NCBI GenBank assembly: GCA_030432235.1
Contig: JAUIHT010000003.1
Span: 1 to 64,000, forward strand
From: Verrucomicrobiia bacterium
GTDB taxonomy: Bacteria > Verrucomicrobiota > Verrucomicrobiia > Opitutales > Cerasicoccaceae
Reading direction: 5' to 3'
Length of the DNA stretch: 64,000 nt
Shown here: piece after piece, positions 8,340 through 15,760 of the stretch
Numbering within the stretch: the stretch's first letter is position 1
Layout: each line of letters begins with the position of its first letter
Notes under the pieces: generated by a model
The model's database searches: none
The model's input: only the letters and a program-made list of their open reading frames with translations
Told to the model about the DNA's origin: nothing
Made by a program: the position numbers and the translations under genes

Positions 8340-9113
8340 ATGAAAACAAACGACCACTACCTCAAACAGGAATTCGACCAGTTGCTTAAAGAAGGACCCC
8401 ATTTCCTCGACTTCCTCGAGGCGGGCTCGCTGGACGGTACCTGGTACTGGGACCTCGAACAGCCGGAAAACGAGTGGATGAGCGAGCGCTTCTGGAAGCT
8501 CTTCGGCTACGAGCGGCACGAAAAGAAGCACCTGGCCAGCGAATGGCAGGACATGATCCATCCCGAGGACCTCAAGCGCGCCACCGAGAATTTCCAAAAG
8601 CACCTCAAGGACCCCGAGCAGCCCTATGACCAGGTCGTGCGCTACCGCCACCGGGATGGGCACACCATCTGGGTGCGCTGTCGGGGCATCGCCATCCGTG
8701 ATAAGAGCGGACGGCCCGTCCGCATGCTCGGCAGCCATATCGACATCACCGCGCAGATGGAAGCCGAGGCCGCCCTGCGGCGCAAAACCATCGAGCTGGA
8801 GAAAACCAACCGCCAGCTCCAGGAAGCCCTGGATAAAATCCAGACGCTCAAGGGCCTCGTCCCCATTTGCACCCACTGCAAGAGCATCCGGGACGACCAG
8901 GGCTTCTGGCAGGACGTCGAGGAGTACGTCGAGGCTCATTCCACGGCTGAGTTCTCCCACAGCCTCTGCCCGGACTGCCTGGAAGAGCACTATCCGGAGC
9001 TCTCCCGGGATGTCAAAGACCGCATCCTCGAGAAAGAGCGGGAGGACGCCGAGGCGGGTGAAAAAACCAAGATGGGCAAACGCCTCATCAAGGCGCCCGA
9101 CTGGGCCGGCTAG
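8340..9113 (+). CDS. PAS domain protein with C-terminal CxxC/CxxC domain
   Basis: Probable cytosolic signalling protein of 257 residues. A PAS fold with PAC motif covers about residues 28-140 (WYWDLEQPENEWMSERFW, IHPEDLKRA, GSHIDITAQMEAE). A coiled coil follows (about 141-170). The C-terminal module runs from GLVPICTHCKSIRDDQGFW through EAHSTAEFSHSLCPDC, with Cys at 177, 180, 210 and 213. That module often terminates PAS and response-regulator proteins, and the four Cys suggest metal binding. There is no kinase, cyclase or DNA-binding domain, so output must go through a partner. Leader and start (ATG 8340) are clear. Confidence 0.85.
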   Translation: MKTNDHYLKQEFDQLLKEGPHFLDFLEAGSLDGTWYWDLEQPENEWMSERFWKLFGYERHEKKHLASEWQDMIHPEDLKRATENFQKHLKDPEQPYDQVVRYRHRDGHTIWVRCRGIAIRDKSGRPVRMLGSHIDITAQMEAEAALRRKTIELEKTNRQLQEALDKIQTLKGLVPICTHCKSIRDDQGFWQDVEEYVEAHSTAEFSHSLCPDCLEEHYPELSRDVKDRILEKEREDAEAGEKTKMGKRLIKAPDWAG

Positions 9114-9139
9114 TGGATTCCACCACAAGCAAAGCCCCT

Positions 9140-9649
9140 TTAACCGCCTGAATAGTCCATTTAGCGGTTAACCCACTGGATTTAGTCGCCAATCGCGTCG
9201 ATTTAGCCGCTCTCCAAGTCCGTTTAGGAGCAAGAATAGTCGGTTTAGAAGCATATCCACCGAATGTAATAGCTCACTGAGTCGATGTAATAGCTCACTG
9301 AGCTGGTGTAGAAGCTCTCTGAGTCGATGTAGAAGCTCACTGAGTGCGTATAATGCCTCACTGAGCCAATATAATCCCTCGATGAGCGCATATAATCACG
9401 AGGTGAGCGCATGTAATGTCTCACTGAGTAGATATAATGACCTGTAGAGTAACTCATCGAGGTATTTTACGGGCTCGGCAGGCGCTTACAGCGTCTTATC
9501 GCGCTTCTATAGAGGCTGTGCGAGCTTCTGAATTCACTTTGAGAGCTCCCATAATGGCCATGAGAGGCTCTCTATTGACTTGGCAGGCTCCTTCAGCCGC
9601 TCGGCGACCTGCCCCACGCGCTCAGTAGCCTGCTAAACCAACTCATTTT
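9140..9649. repeat. Degenerate 21-bp periodic array 2
   Basis: Roughly 24 units of 21 bp. The TTAG/GTAA/ATAA core recurs at 9161, 9182, 9203, 9224, 9245, 9266, 9287, 9308, 9329, 9350, 9371, 9392, 9413 and 9434 without a single indel. Central units read CTCACTGAGTCGATGTAATA. After about 9445 a different core (GCTTCT, GCTCCC, GGCTCT, GCTCCT) recurs at 9482, 9503, 9524, 9545, 9566, 9587 and 9608. Its GAGCT/GAGAGCT word resembles the reverse complement of the left-hand AGCTC, suggesting an orientation switch as in array 1. Sequence divergence is high while spacing is fixed. No gene is supported in 9114-10061. Confidence 0.85.
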
Positions 9650-10050
9650 CCGGCTCAGGGACAAAGGCCCACCTTATAATAGCCTGGGGCAACGCTCCAG
9701 GTGAACGGACCGCCCCATTATCATGAAGGGCCGAAGGCCCGCGCTAAAGATGCCGCTGCTGCAGCCTCTCTGGCATCCCTCCGGGATGCATTTATGTCAT
9801 TACAGCTCCGGGGGTGTCGCTCGTACCTCGCTCAACCCCCGGCTAATGGCTGATAAGCCTCCGGCTTAATCCAAGGATGAGTACCATGATTCGCCCAGCA
9901 AGCCGCTCGGGGCGCTAGATGTCCCGTTCGGGCAACTTTGCCTCCGGCTCAGGGCCAAAGGCCCGCTCTATAACAGCCTGGGGCAACGCCCCAGGTCAGC
10001 GGATGCCCCCGTCGATATCGAGGGCTGAAGGCCCGTGCTAAATCAAGGGC
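9650..10050. repeat. Composite of palindromic elements, partly duplicated
   Basis: Two related blocks of about 100 bp (9650-9755 and 9950-10045) share the same order of words: GGCTCAGGG..AAAGGCCC, a hairpin CCTGGGGCAACGCYCCAGG (9683-9701 and 9977-9995), then GGGCYGAAGGCCCGYGCTAAA. Between them lie other hairpins (CATCCCTCCGGGATG, and CCGGGGGT paired with ACCCCCGG-like arms). A relative of the CAAC-loop hairpin occurs at 28016-28034. This style resembles palindromic intergenic repeats I know from several environmental phyla; their function is unknown to me. Confidence 0.75.
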
Positions 10051-10061
10051 CGCCCGACGCG

Positions 10062-11768
10062 CTAACGCGACCGTTTGCCGCCGCGTCGATTCTCCTTGGG
10101 ACGGGCTTTGCCGTGTTTGGAGAGCGTATTGACGGCGCGTTTGTCCTTACCGGAGGTGTCCACGGTGTGGTAGGGGTTGTCGGCGGTCTTGCCGACCAGC
10201 TCGAAGCGCATGGGGCAGCCGCGCAGGTCGAAGCTTTGCCGCAGACCGGCATCCAGGTAGCGGCGGTAGCCGTCTTCGAGCTGCTCCGCCCGGTTGCAGA
10301 AGAACTTTATCGTGACGGGGCGGGTTGCCACCTGCGTGGCGTAGTAGATTTTAAAGCGACGCCCCCCGACGACCCGCGCCGGCTGCCGGTCGGTCAGCTT
10401 GCGCAGCGTGTTGTTGAGCACGCCGGTGGGCAGGGGCGTCTCCATGGCGGCGTCGACCTGCCGAGCGGCGCTGAGGAGCGTCTCGACGCGGAAGCCGCTC
10501 TTGGCCGAGACGAACAAAACCGGCGACTCCGGCAGGAAAAACAGCTCGGTCTGGATGGCCTCGATGAAGGCCTTGCGGAACTCGCGCTCGCCGTCGTAGC
10601 CGCGCAGCGAATCCTGCTGGAATTTCTCCAGCGCGAGGTCCCACTTGTTGACGACGATGACAAGGCCTTTGCCCGCCTCCAGGATTTGCCCGGCGAGGGT
10701 CTTGTCGTGCTTGCCCACGCCGGTAAGGGCGTCGAGGACCAGCAGCGCGACGTCTGCACGCTGGATCGCGCCCTCCGTGCGCAGCCCGGAAAAGTAGTCC
10801 AGGGACGAGCCAATCTTGCGCTTCGGCTTCACCCCGGCCGTGTCCATGAGGCGGAAGCGCCAGAGGGGACCGCCTGCGGCGGGTTTATCGGTTTTCGGTT
10901 CCCCGTTTTCGGTTTCCGGTTCGAGCACTTGTGGCTCAAGCGAGTCATCAGGCAGTTCAACAGAGTCCTCCTCCCCCTCCTGGCTTTCAGCTTTCAGCTT
11001 TTGGCTTTCAGTCTCCGCCTCCTGACCCTCGTCGGTTGGCTCTTGACGGGCTACCTCCGCCTGGGCGCGCTCCTTGGCCTGCGGCTTGTAGTCGAGGTCC
11101 AGCTCAATCGCATCGCGCGTCGTCCCGGCGACTTCACTGACGATGAGGCGCGGGGCTTTGAGCAGGGCGTTGCCGAGGGAGGACTTGCCGACGTTGGGTT
11201 TGCCGCAGAGGCAGATGTTGATGCGGCGGTGCTTGGCCTCCTTGTCGTAAAAGGGCGGCTTGTAGGGGCCGAGCTTGTCGAGGATTTCAGCGTGAAGCTC
11301 CTCCGCGCCCTCGCCGTGCTCGGCGGAAACCGCGATGGGGTCGCCGAAGCCCAGCTCGTAGAAGTCGTTGAACTTCTTTTGCGCCGAGGGCTTGTCCATC
11401 TTGTTGACGACCAGCAGGACAGGCTTGCCGGAGCGGCGGAATTGCTCGGCCAGCTCGCGGTCGATGGAGGTGAGTCCCTCAATGCCGTCGACGACGAACA
11501 CCACCAGCCCGGCGGCGGTGACGGCAAAGCCCACCTGCTCCTCCGTCGCGCTGTGGATGAGCTCCGGGGTCATCTCGGGCTTCATGCCAATACCCCCGGT
11601 GTCGAAAAGCGTGTACTGTTTCGCAATCTCCGCCGTGGCCAGGTCCCGCGTGACGCCCGGCTGGTCGTGCACGATGGCGATGCGGCGGCGCGCCAGCCTG
11701 TTGAAAAGGCGGCTCTTGCCGACATTGGGGCGGCCGACCAGGGCCACGCTGCGCTCGGGAGGAATCAT
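10062..11768 (-). CDS. der: Ribosome biogenesis GTPase Der (EngA) with unusual insertion
   Basis: Double-Era GTPase that assists 50S subunit assembly. G domain 1 carries [12 protein letters not shown] and NKMD. G domain 2 carries [18 protein letters not shown] and NKWD, and is followed by the KH-like domain ending in the basic tail RRGGKRSR. The 568-residue length exceeds the usual 430-490. Most of the excess is an acidic, repetitive segment of about 70 residues between G2 (TTRD, about residue 216) and G3 (DTAG, about 307), containing [10 protein letters not shown] and [11 protein letters not shown]. It is encoded by DNA resembling the intergenic AAGCTTTCAG-type repeats. Start chosen at ATG 11768; ATG 11789 adds seven residues. 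Confidence 0.95.
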   Translation of the reverse strand: MIPPERSVALVGRPNVGKSRLFNRLARRRIAIVHDQPGVTRDLATAEIAKQYTLFDTGGIGMKPEMTPELIHSATEEQVGFAVTAAGLVVFVVDGIEGLTSIDRELAEQFRRSGKPVLLVVNKMDKPSAQKKFNDFYELGFGDPIAVSAEHGEGAEELHAEILDKLGPYKPPFYDKEAKHRRINICLCGKPNVGKSSLGNALLKAPRLIVSEVAGTTRDAIELDLDYKPQAKERAQAEVARQEPTDEGQEAETESQKLKAESQEGEEDSVELPDDSLEPQVLEPETENGEPKTDKPAAGGPLWRFRLMDTAGVKPKRKIGSSLDYFSGLRTEGAIQRADVALLVLDALTGVGKHDKTLAGQILEAGKGLVIVVNKWDLALEKFQQDSLRGYDGEREFRKAFIEAIQTELFFLPESPVLFVSAKSGFRVETLLSAARQVDAAMETPLPTGVLNNTLRKLTDRQPARVVGGRRFKIYYATQVATRPVTIKFFCNRAEQLEDGYRRYLDAGLRQSFDLRGCPMRFELVGKTADNPYHTVDTSGKDKRAVNTLSKHGKARPKENRRGGKRSR

Positions 11769-11866
11769 GAACCGGCCACTCACGCACATTCCGCGCCCGC
11801 CGTCGAGCTTTGATATAAACGCTAAGCGCTAAATGCTGAACGCTTAATCCGTAACGTGCCGATATG

Positions 11867-11940
11867 GCCGCAGATGGACGTAAATTAGCGCAGATTGGTA
11901 TCCCTTTGAAATCTGCGTTTCATCTGCGTCCATCTGCGGC
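11867..11940. repeat. ATCTGCG-word inverted repeat between der and ribE
   Basis: The left arm (11867-11896, GCCGCAGATGGACG...GCGCAGATT) is an imperfect reverse complement of the right arm (11910-11940). The right arm contains three copies of ATCTGCG at 10-11 bp spacing. It lies 60 bp upstream of ribE and about 100 bp upstream of der, in the divergent gap. No FMN riboswitch consensus is visible here. Confidence 0.75.
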
Positions 11941-11999
11941 TGATAATATACATGCCCTCCGTGGTTGCACTCGGCGGCGGGGGTGTTGAAACTGGCGGT

Positions 12000-12590
12000 A
12001 TGTTCACGGGACTTGTGGAGGAAACCGGCGCCGTCGTGTCGCTGGAGGAACAAGCGGAGGCCTGGCGCCTGACGCTGGAGGCGGACCTCGTCCTGCCTCT
12101 GGCCATCGGTGACAGCCTGGCCTGCAACGGCTGCTGCCTGACCGTAGTCGCCGCCGAGGGCAAGCGCCTCTCCTTCGACCTTTTGGAGGAATCCCTGCGC
12201 CTGACCAGCTTCCACCAGTACAAACCCGGCGACAAGGTGAACCTCGAGCGCAGCCTGAAGGCCGACGCGCGCCTGGGCGGTCACTTCGTCAGCGGACACG
12301 TCGACTGCACCGGGGAGGTCACCGTCTTCGAGCCGCGCGGGAAAAACCACTACCTGCGCGCGGAGGTCCCGGCGGAGTTTCAAAAATACCTCGTCTACAA
12401 GGGCAGCGTCGCCCTCGACGGCATCTCACTGACCGTGGCCGAGGCCGACGACGCAGGCCTGGCCGTCTGGCTCATCCCGCACACGCTGGAGGTGACCAAC
12501 CTCCACCAGCGCAAGGTCGGCGACGCCATCAACCTTGAGTTCGACCTGCTGGCCAAGTACGTCGAGAAGCTTTTACCCGAAAAGATTTAA
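12000..12590 (+). CDS. ribE: Riboflavin synthase, alpha subunit
   Basis: Dismutates two 6,7-dimethyl-8-ribityllumazine molecules to riboflavin. The start at ATG 12000 gives the canonical N-terminus [10 protein letters not shown]. Two lumazine-binding barrel repeats are visible: the first with [13 protein letters not shown] and the second with [14 protein letters not shown]. The internal [15 protein letters not shown] block is a family hallmark. The length of 196 residues is normal. A further in-frame ATG at 11952 would add a non-conserved extension. No other riboflavin gene is adjacent, so the pathway genes are dispersed. Confidence 0.96.
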   Translation: MFTGLVEETGAVVSLEEQAEAWRLTLEADLVLPLAIGDSLACNGCCLTVVAAEGKRLSFDLLEESLRLTSFHQYKPGDKVNLERSLKADARLGGHFVSGHVDCTGEVTVFEPRGKNHYLRAEVPAEFQKYLVYKGSVALDGISLTVAEADDAGLAVWLIPHTLEVTNLHQRKVGDAINLEFDLLAKYVEKLLPEKI

Positions 12591-12626
12591 ACGCCCATCA
12601 ACGAAAACCCTGCCATAGAACACCTC

Positions 12627-13043
12627 ATGATGAAAACCCTCTTCCTTTCCCTCGCCCTTCTCGTCTGTCTGCTGCCCTTGCGCGCCGAAGACACCCCGGC
12701 CGCCACTCCCGCCGCCCCGGCCAAGGGCGCCAGCCCGGTCAAGATAGCCGCAGAAAACGCTCAACGCCTGCTCACCTCCCTGAGCGAAGGCAACCGTGAC
12801 GTCTTTCTGGAAAACGGCAGCCCGAAGTTCCAGGCCGCCATGACCCCGCAGCTCTTCGCCGAGGCCAAGAACAAGCTCGGCCCCATACTGGCACGCCCGT
12901 CACAGCTCGACTACCTCGGCTCGCTCCGCAAGGCCGAGGATACGGTTTACCTCTACCGCCTCCGCCCCGACAAAGGCGGGGATGACTCCCTCGTCACCCT
13001 GGCCATGCGCGGCAGCACCGTCGTCGGCTTCTTCGTCAACTAA
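12627..13043 (+). CDS. Small secreted protein of unknown function
   Basis: 138 residues with a clear signal peptide (MMKTLFLSLALLVCLLPLRA, cleavage near AED), followed by an Ala/Pro-rich linker and a domain of about 90 residues. The domain shows an alpha/beta pattern (DVFLENGSPKFQAAMTPQLF, then KAEDTVYLYRL and MRGSTVVGFFVN) like small DUF3887/NTF2-type periplasmic domains, but I cannot name the family. It begins 36 bp after ribE and may be read through from it. ATG 12627 and ATG 12630 are equally possible starts. Confidence 0.7.
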   Translation: MMKTLFLSLALLVCLLPLRAEDTPAATPAAPAKGASPVKIAAENAQRLLTSLSEGNRDVFLENGSPKFQAAMTPQLFAEAKNKLGPILARPSQLDYLGSLRKAEDTVYLYRLRPDKGGDDSLVTLAMRGSTVVGFFVN

Positions 13044-13095
13044 CAGGGCCTCAGGCCCGCAGAAAACACCTTCGACGAAAATCGTACGATTTCCC

Positions 13096-13131
13096 TTGCA
13101 TTTTAGAAATCCAAACGTATAAATATTATAC
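13096..13131 (+). promoter_or_regulatory. Candidate promoter with operator-like palindrome for the PspA/flotillin operon
   Basis: TTGCAT (13096-13101) and TATAAA (13118-13123) are 16 bp apart, a fair housekeeping promoter. GTATAA-ATA-TTATAC (13117-13131) is a palindrome overlying the -10 region. It sits about 60 bp before the first gene, whose N-terminus resembles a ribbon-helix-helix DNA-binding domain. I found no -24/-12 sigma-54 promoter such as enterobacterial psp operons use. Confidence 0.45.
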
Positions 13132-13192
13132 AATTGAATATTAAAGCACCACTTCTTACCTCAAAACCTTTAAAGCCTACGGGCCTCCCTCC

Positions 13193-13708
13193 ATGTCAGA
13201 CATCACCAAAACCGTGCCCATCAGTGGGCGCATCGCTCAGGAGGATTATGACTTCCTGATGGCCTACGCCTTCGGCGGCAAGGTCACCGCGAGTGAGAAG
13301 TTGCGCCATATGGCCTCCTTCTTCCGTCATTACCATCAAAACCTGGGCGACTTCGCCGAGGGGCTTGAGGAGCTTAACCGGCTCCTTGAGCCCGCTCGCA
13401 AGAATCTCAAGCGGCTCGAGCACGAACAGGGCGCGCACTCCGAGGTGGTTGATCAGGCGGCCAACCTGCTCCCGCAGGCGCTGGCCTTCCTTATCAGCCG
13501 CCAGGAAGCCGTCAGCGCCAAGCGCGCCCTGCCCTACCTGCTGGAGACCGAGGAGCGGCTGCTGCAAATCAGCCTGCGTCTCGTGGAACACCTTTTACGC
13601 CTCGGCCTTACCCGCCAGGCCCCCGCTTATAACCCCCATTTGCTCGAGGGTAAACTCGACGCCCTCGTCGAATTGGTTGGACTGCTTTCACACACACCAC
13701 AAAAATAA
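13193..13708 (+). CDS. Possible ribbon-helix-helix protein, first gene of PspA operon
   Basis: 171 residues, family not recognised. Residues 5-45 (KTVPISGRIAQEDYDFLM, then TASEKLRHMASFF) follow the pattern of a MetJ/Arc-type ribbon-helix-helix: a short strand, a helix, a turn and a second helix beginning SEKLR. The remainder is predicted helical with heptad-like leucines (LEELNRLLEPARKNLKRLE). No membrane segment. It is 23 bp upstream of the TerB-like gene and probably translated from the same mRNA. By analogy it could regulate the operon or act as a small adaptor; this is inference only. Confidence 0.6.
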   Translation: MSDITKTVPISGRIAQEDYDFLMAYAFGGKVTASEKLRHMASFFRHYHQNLGDFAEGLEELNRLLEPARKNLKRLEHEQGAHSEVVDQAANLLPQALAFLISRQEAVSAKRALPYLLETEERLLQISLRLVEHLLRLGLTRQAPAYNPHLLEGKLDALVELVGLLSHTPQK

Positions 13709-13731
13709 ACTCAAACCCGATCCCCTAAGCC

Positions 13732-14139
13732 ATGAGTCTACTGGATAAATTCTTTGACAGCAATCGCACCGATAGCGACGGCTGGAACCAAAATCAGCGC
13801 GAAGCGCTCGTCGACCTGCTCGTTCTGGCTATGTATGTGGACAACGAGCTGAACCTCTCCGAAGACGCCATTCTGCAAGCGCAGATTGACAACTTCCAAT
13901 GGGAGGGCGAGTCGTCCGTCGAATACTATGTCGACAACGCCATCGGGCGCGTCCGCGCCATCCGCGGCTCGGCCTCCTCGGTCGATAGCTTGATCGCCTT
14001 CATCGCAGAGCGGCTGGACACCTACGAAGCCCGTATGACCGCAGCCGGCATCTGCGAGCGCCTGCTTGCCTCCGACGGCAAGGCCGATCCCGAAAAGGCC
14101 TTTCTGGAAAAAGTCCAATCCGCCCTCCAAACCCGTTAA
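13732..14139 (+). CDS. TerB-like (tellurite-resistance B type) protein
   Basis: 135-residue acidic, all-helical cytosolic protein. The layout matches TerB-like domains: helix with QREALVDLLVLAMYVDNELNLSEDA (acidic, possible metal-binding), a middle helical bundle, and a final helix with ICERLLASDGKADPEKAFLEKVQ. TerB domains occur with membrane-stress and chemical-stress systems. It sits between the putative RHH gene (23 bp) and pspA (19 bp). The assignment rests on pattern recognition and is moderately sure. Confidence 0.65.
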   Translation: MSLLDKFFDSNRTDSDGWNQNQREALVDLLVLAMYVDNELNLSEDAILQAQIDNFQWEGESSVEYYVDNAIGRVRAIRGSASSVDSLIAFIAERLDTYEARMTAAGICERLLASDGKADPEKAFLEKVQSALQTR

Positions 14140-14158
14140 CCCACAACCGCCACTTACC

Positions 14159-14839
14159 ATGAATGACAGTATCAGCAATCGCATCCGTCGGATCATCACC
14201 GGCACCGCCAGCTCCATCGTCACCAAGATAGAAGGGCTGGCCCCCGAGGCCGTCCTGGCCGAGGCCATCGCGGAGGTCGACTCCGCCCTGGACGAAGTCA
14301 AGGCCGAGCTCGGCCGCGTGACCGCCCAAAAGTATCACGTGACCAAGGCCATGGCCAAGCTCAACGAAGAGCATGGCCGCATCACCGAGCACATGGACAC
14401 CGCCCAGAAGGACGGGCGCAAGGACCTGCTCGAGGCGGCCATCTCCCGCCAAATCGACATTGAGGACCAGCTTCCGGCTCTGGAAAATCAGCTCGCCGAC
14501 CTGGGCCGCCAGGAAGCCGAGCTCAACCAGGCCATTGCCGGGCTCGTAGCCAAACGCAACGAGATGGACGACGAGCTCTTCGAGTTCAAGCAGGCCCAGC
14601 AGCAGGCCGTAGCTGGCGCCGACACGCCCACCGCCGAGCATGGCGCGCCACGTGCCAACCAGGCCGCGGCCAAGGCTGATCGTGCCGACCGTGCCTTCAC
14701 CCGCGTACTGCAGGACGCCACCGGTGTACGCCGTACCGCCATCAAAGCCAACTCCGACGAGGCCGGCAAGCTCGTCGAGCTCGCCCACCTCAACAAACGC
14801 GCCCGCATCGAAGCCCGCCTCAAGGCGCTGGAAGCCTAA
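14159..14839 (+). CDS. pspA: PspA/IM30 family protein
   Basis: 226-residue coiled-coil protein of the PspA/Vipp1 (ESCRT-III-like) superfamily, which polymerises on the inner membrane and protects it under stress. It is almost wholly helical: residues 25-75 and 85-150 form long charged coiled coils (VDSALDEVKAELGRVTAQKY, ALENQLADLGRQEAELNQ). An Ala-rich linker and a C-terminal helical tail (RARIEARLKALEA) follow. The start at ATG 14159 leaves 19 bp after the TerB-like gene. It is followed by an inverted repeat and a YqiJ-like gene, the recurrent PspA-OB-fold-flotillin arrangement. Confidence 0.85.
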   Translation: MNDSISNRIRRIITGTASSIVTKIEGLAPEAVLAEAIAEVDSALDEVKAELGRVTAQKYHVTKAMAKLNEEHGRITEHMDTAQKDGRKDLLEAAISRQIDIEDQLPALENQLADLGRQEAELNQAIAGLVAKRNEMDDELFEFKQAQQQAVAGADTPTAEHGAPRANQAAAKADRADRAFTRVLQDATGVRRTAIKANSDEAGKLVELAHLNKRARIEARLKALEA

Positions 14840-14954
14840 AAGCAGAAAGACAAAAGTCTAAAGCCTTTAGCCGCCAAGTAGCCTTCACCAAACCACTGAT
14901 ACCAACAAATCACCGATGTTAGCTTTAAGCTTTCGACTTTAGGCTTTCTGTTTT
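14838..14954. repeat. AAGCTTT-word inverted repeat between pspA and the YqiJ-like gene
   Basis: The left arm (14838-14870, with CAGAAAG, AAAGTC and AAAGCC) is an imperfect reverse complement of the right arm (14921-14954, with AGCTTTAAGCTTTCGACTTT). The right arm ends six bases before the next ATG. It belongs to the same word family as the perfect 30-bp repeat at 18313/18431 and could form a hairpin within the operon mRNA. Confidence 0.7.
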
Positions 14955-14959
14955 CCCAC

Positions 14960-15697
14960 ATGTTCGCCCACTTCACAGCTCCGGAAAACCTGCCCTTCGC
15001 GGTGGCGCTGGGGTTGTTTTTCCTCATCGGCATCCTGCAGACCGTCAGCCTGCTTACCGGCATTAGCCTGTTCGGCTGGATTGACGACCTGCTGCCCGAT
15101 TTCGACTTCGACGCAGACGCCGATTTCGATGTCGGCGGGGACTTTGACGTCGATGTGGATGCCGAGGCCGGGCCGGACACGGTGGCAGAAGCCTCGCTGG
15201 TGGCACAGATCTTCGCCTGGATGAACTTCGGCAAGGTGCCGTTCATCATCAGCTTCCTGGCCTTCCTGTTCCTTTTCGCCTGCATCGGCTACAACGCGCA
15301 GCTGGCCCTCTTCGAAAGCGGGCTCGGAATGCTACCGGCCATTATCATCGCGCCTATCGCTTTCCTGGTGACGCTCTTCCCGCTCAAGTGGGCCAACGGC
15401 ATCCTGGGAAGAGTCGTGCCGAAAGACGAGACCAACGCCGTCTCCAGCCACACTTTCATCGGGCGCGTCGCGGCTATCACCATCGGCGAAGCCACGCACG
15501 AGCGCACCGCCGAGGCCAAGCTACGCGGGCCCTTGGGCCGCACGCACTACGTCATGGTCAAAGCCGACCGCGAGGGCGACCACTTCCCGCAGGGCGAGCA
15601 TGTGCTGCTTGTGGGCGAGGAGGAAGGCCACTTCACCGTCATCGCCGTGACCAACGAAAACCTCGACACCGAGGACGAGCACGCGCCACACACCTGA
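14960..15697 (+). CDS. YqiJ-like membrane protein with OB-fold domain
   Basis: 245-residue inner-membrane protein. Hydrophobic segments lie at about residues 13-35, 95-115 and 120-145. Between the first and second is a striking Asp-rich stretch (DFDFDADADFDVGGDFDV). The C-terminal 95 residues form an OB-like domain beginning near FIGRVAAITIGEA and containing LLVGEEEGHFTVIAV. YqiJ proteins pair with the YqiK flotillin, and the flotillin gene follows after 63 bp. The acidic loop may bind cations. Start ATG 14960 lacks a Shine-Dalgarno sequence and follows the repeat arm. Confidence 0.8.
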   Translation: MFAHFTAPENLPFAVALGLFFLIGILQTVSLLTGISLFGWIDDLLPDFDFDADADFDVGGDFDVDVDAEAGPDTVAEASLVAQIFAWMNFGKVPFIISFLAFLFLFACIGYNAQLALFESGLGMLPAIIIAPIAFLVTLFPLKWANGILGRVVPKDETNAVSSHTFIGRVAAITIGEATHERTAEAKLRGPLGRTHYVMVKADREGDHFPQGEHVLLVGEEEGHFTVIAVTNENLDTEDEHAPHT

Positions 15698-15760
15698 ACC
15701 TTTAACGATACCGACCCGTATAAGCCGGGCCGAAAACCCTCAACCTAACCACAAAACGCC

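Noticed and set aside
9245-9457. Minus-strand seven-residue repeat peptide (SVSYYID-like) in array 2
   Set aside because: The open frame follows from the 21-bp period being divisible by three. It lacks a start context and covers only part of the array.
10035-11813. A 592-codon frame opposite der
   Set aside because: It covers the reverse complement of all conserved GTPase motifs and has no recognisable domain.
13044-13192. Sigma-54 promoter for the pspA operon
   Set aside because: No GG/GC pair at the -24/-12 spacing was found near TTGCA; a sigma-70-like promoter fits better.
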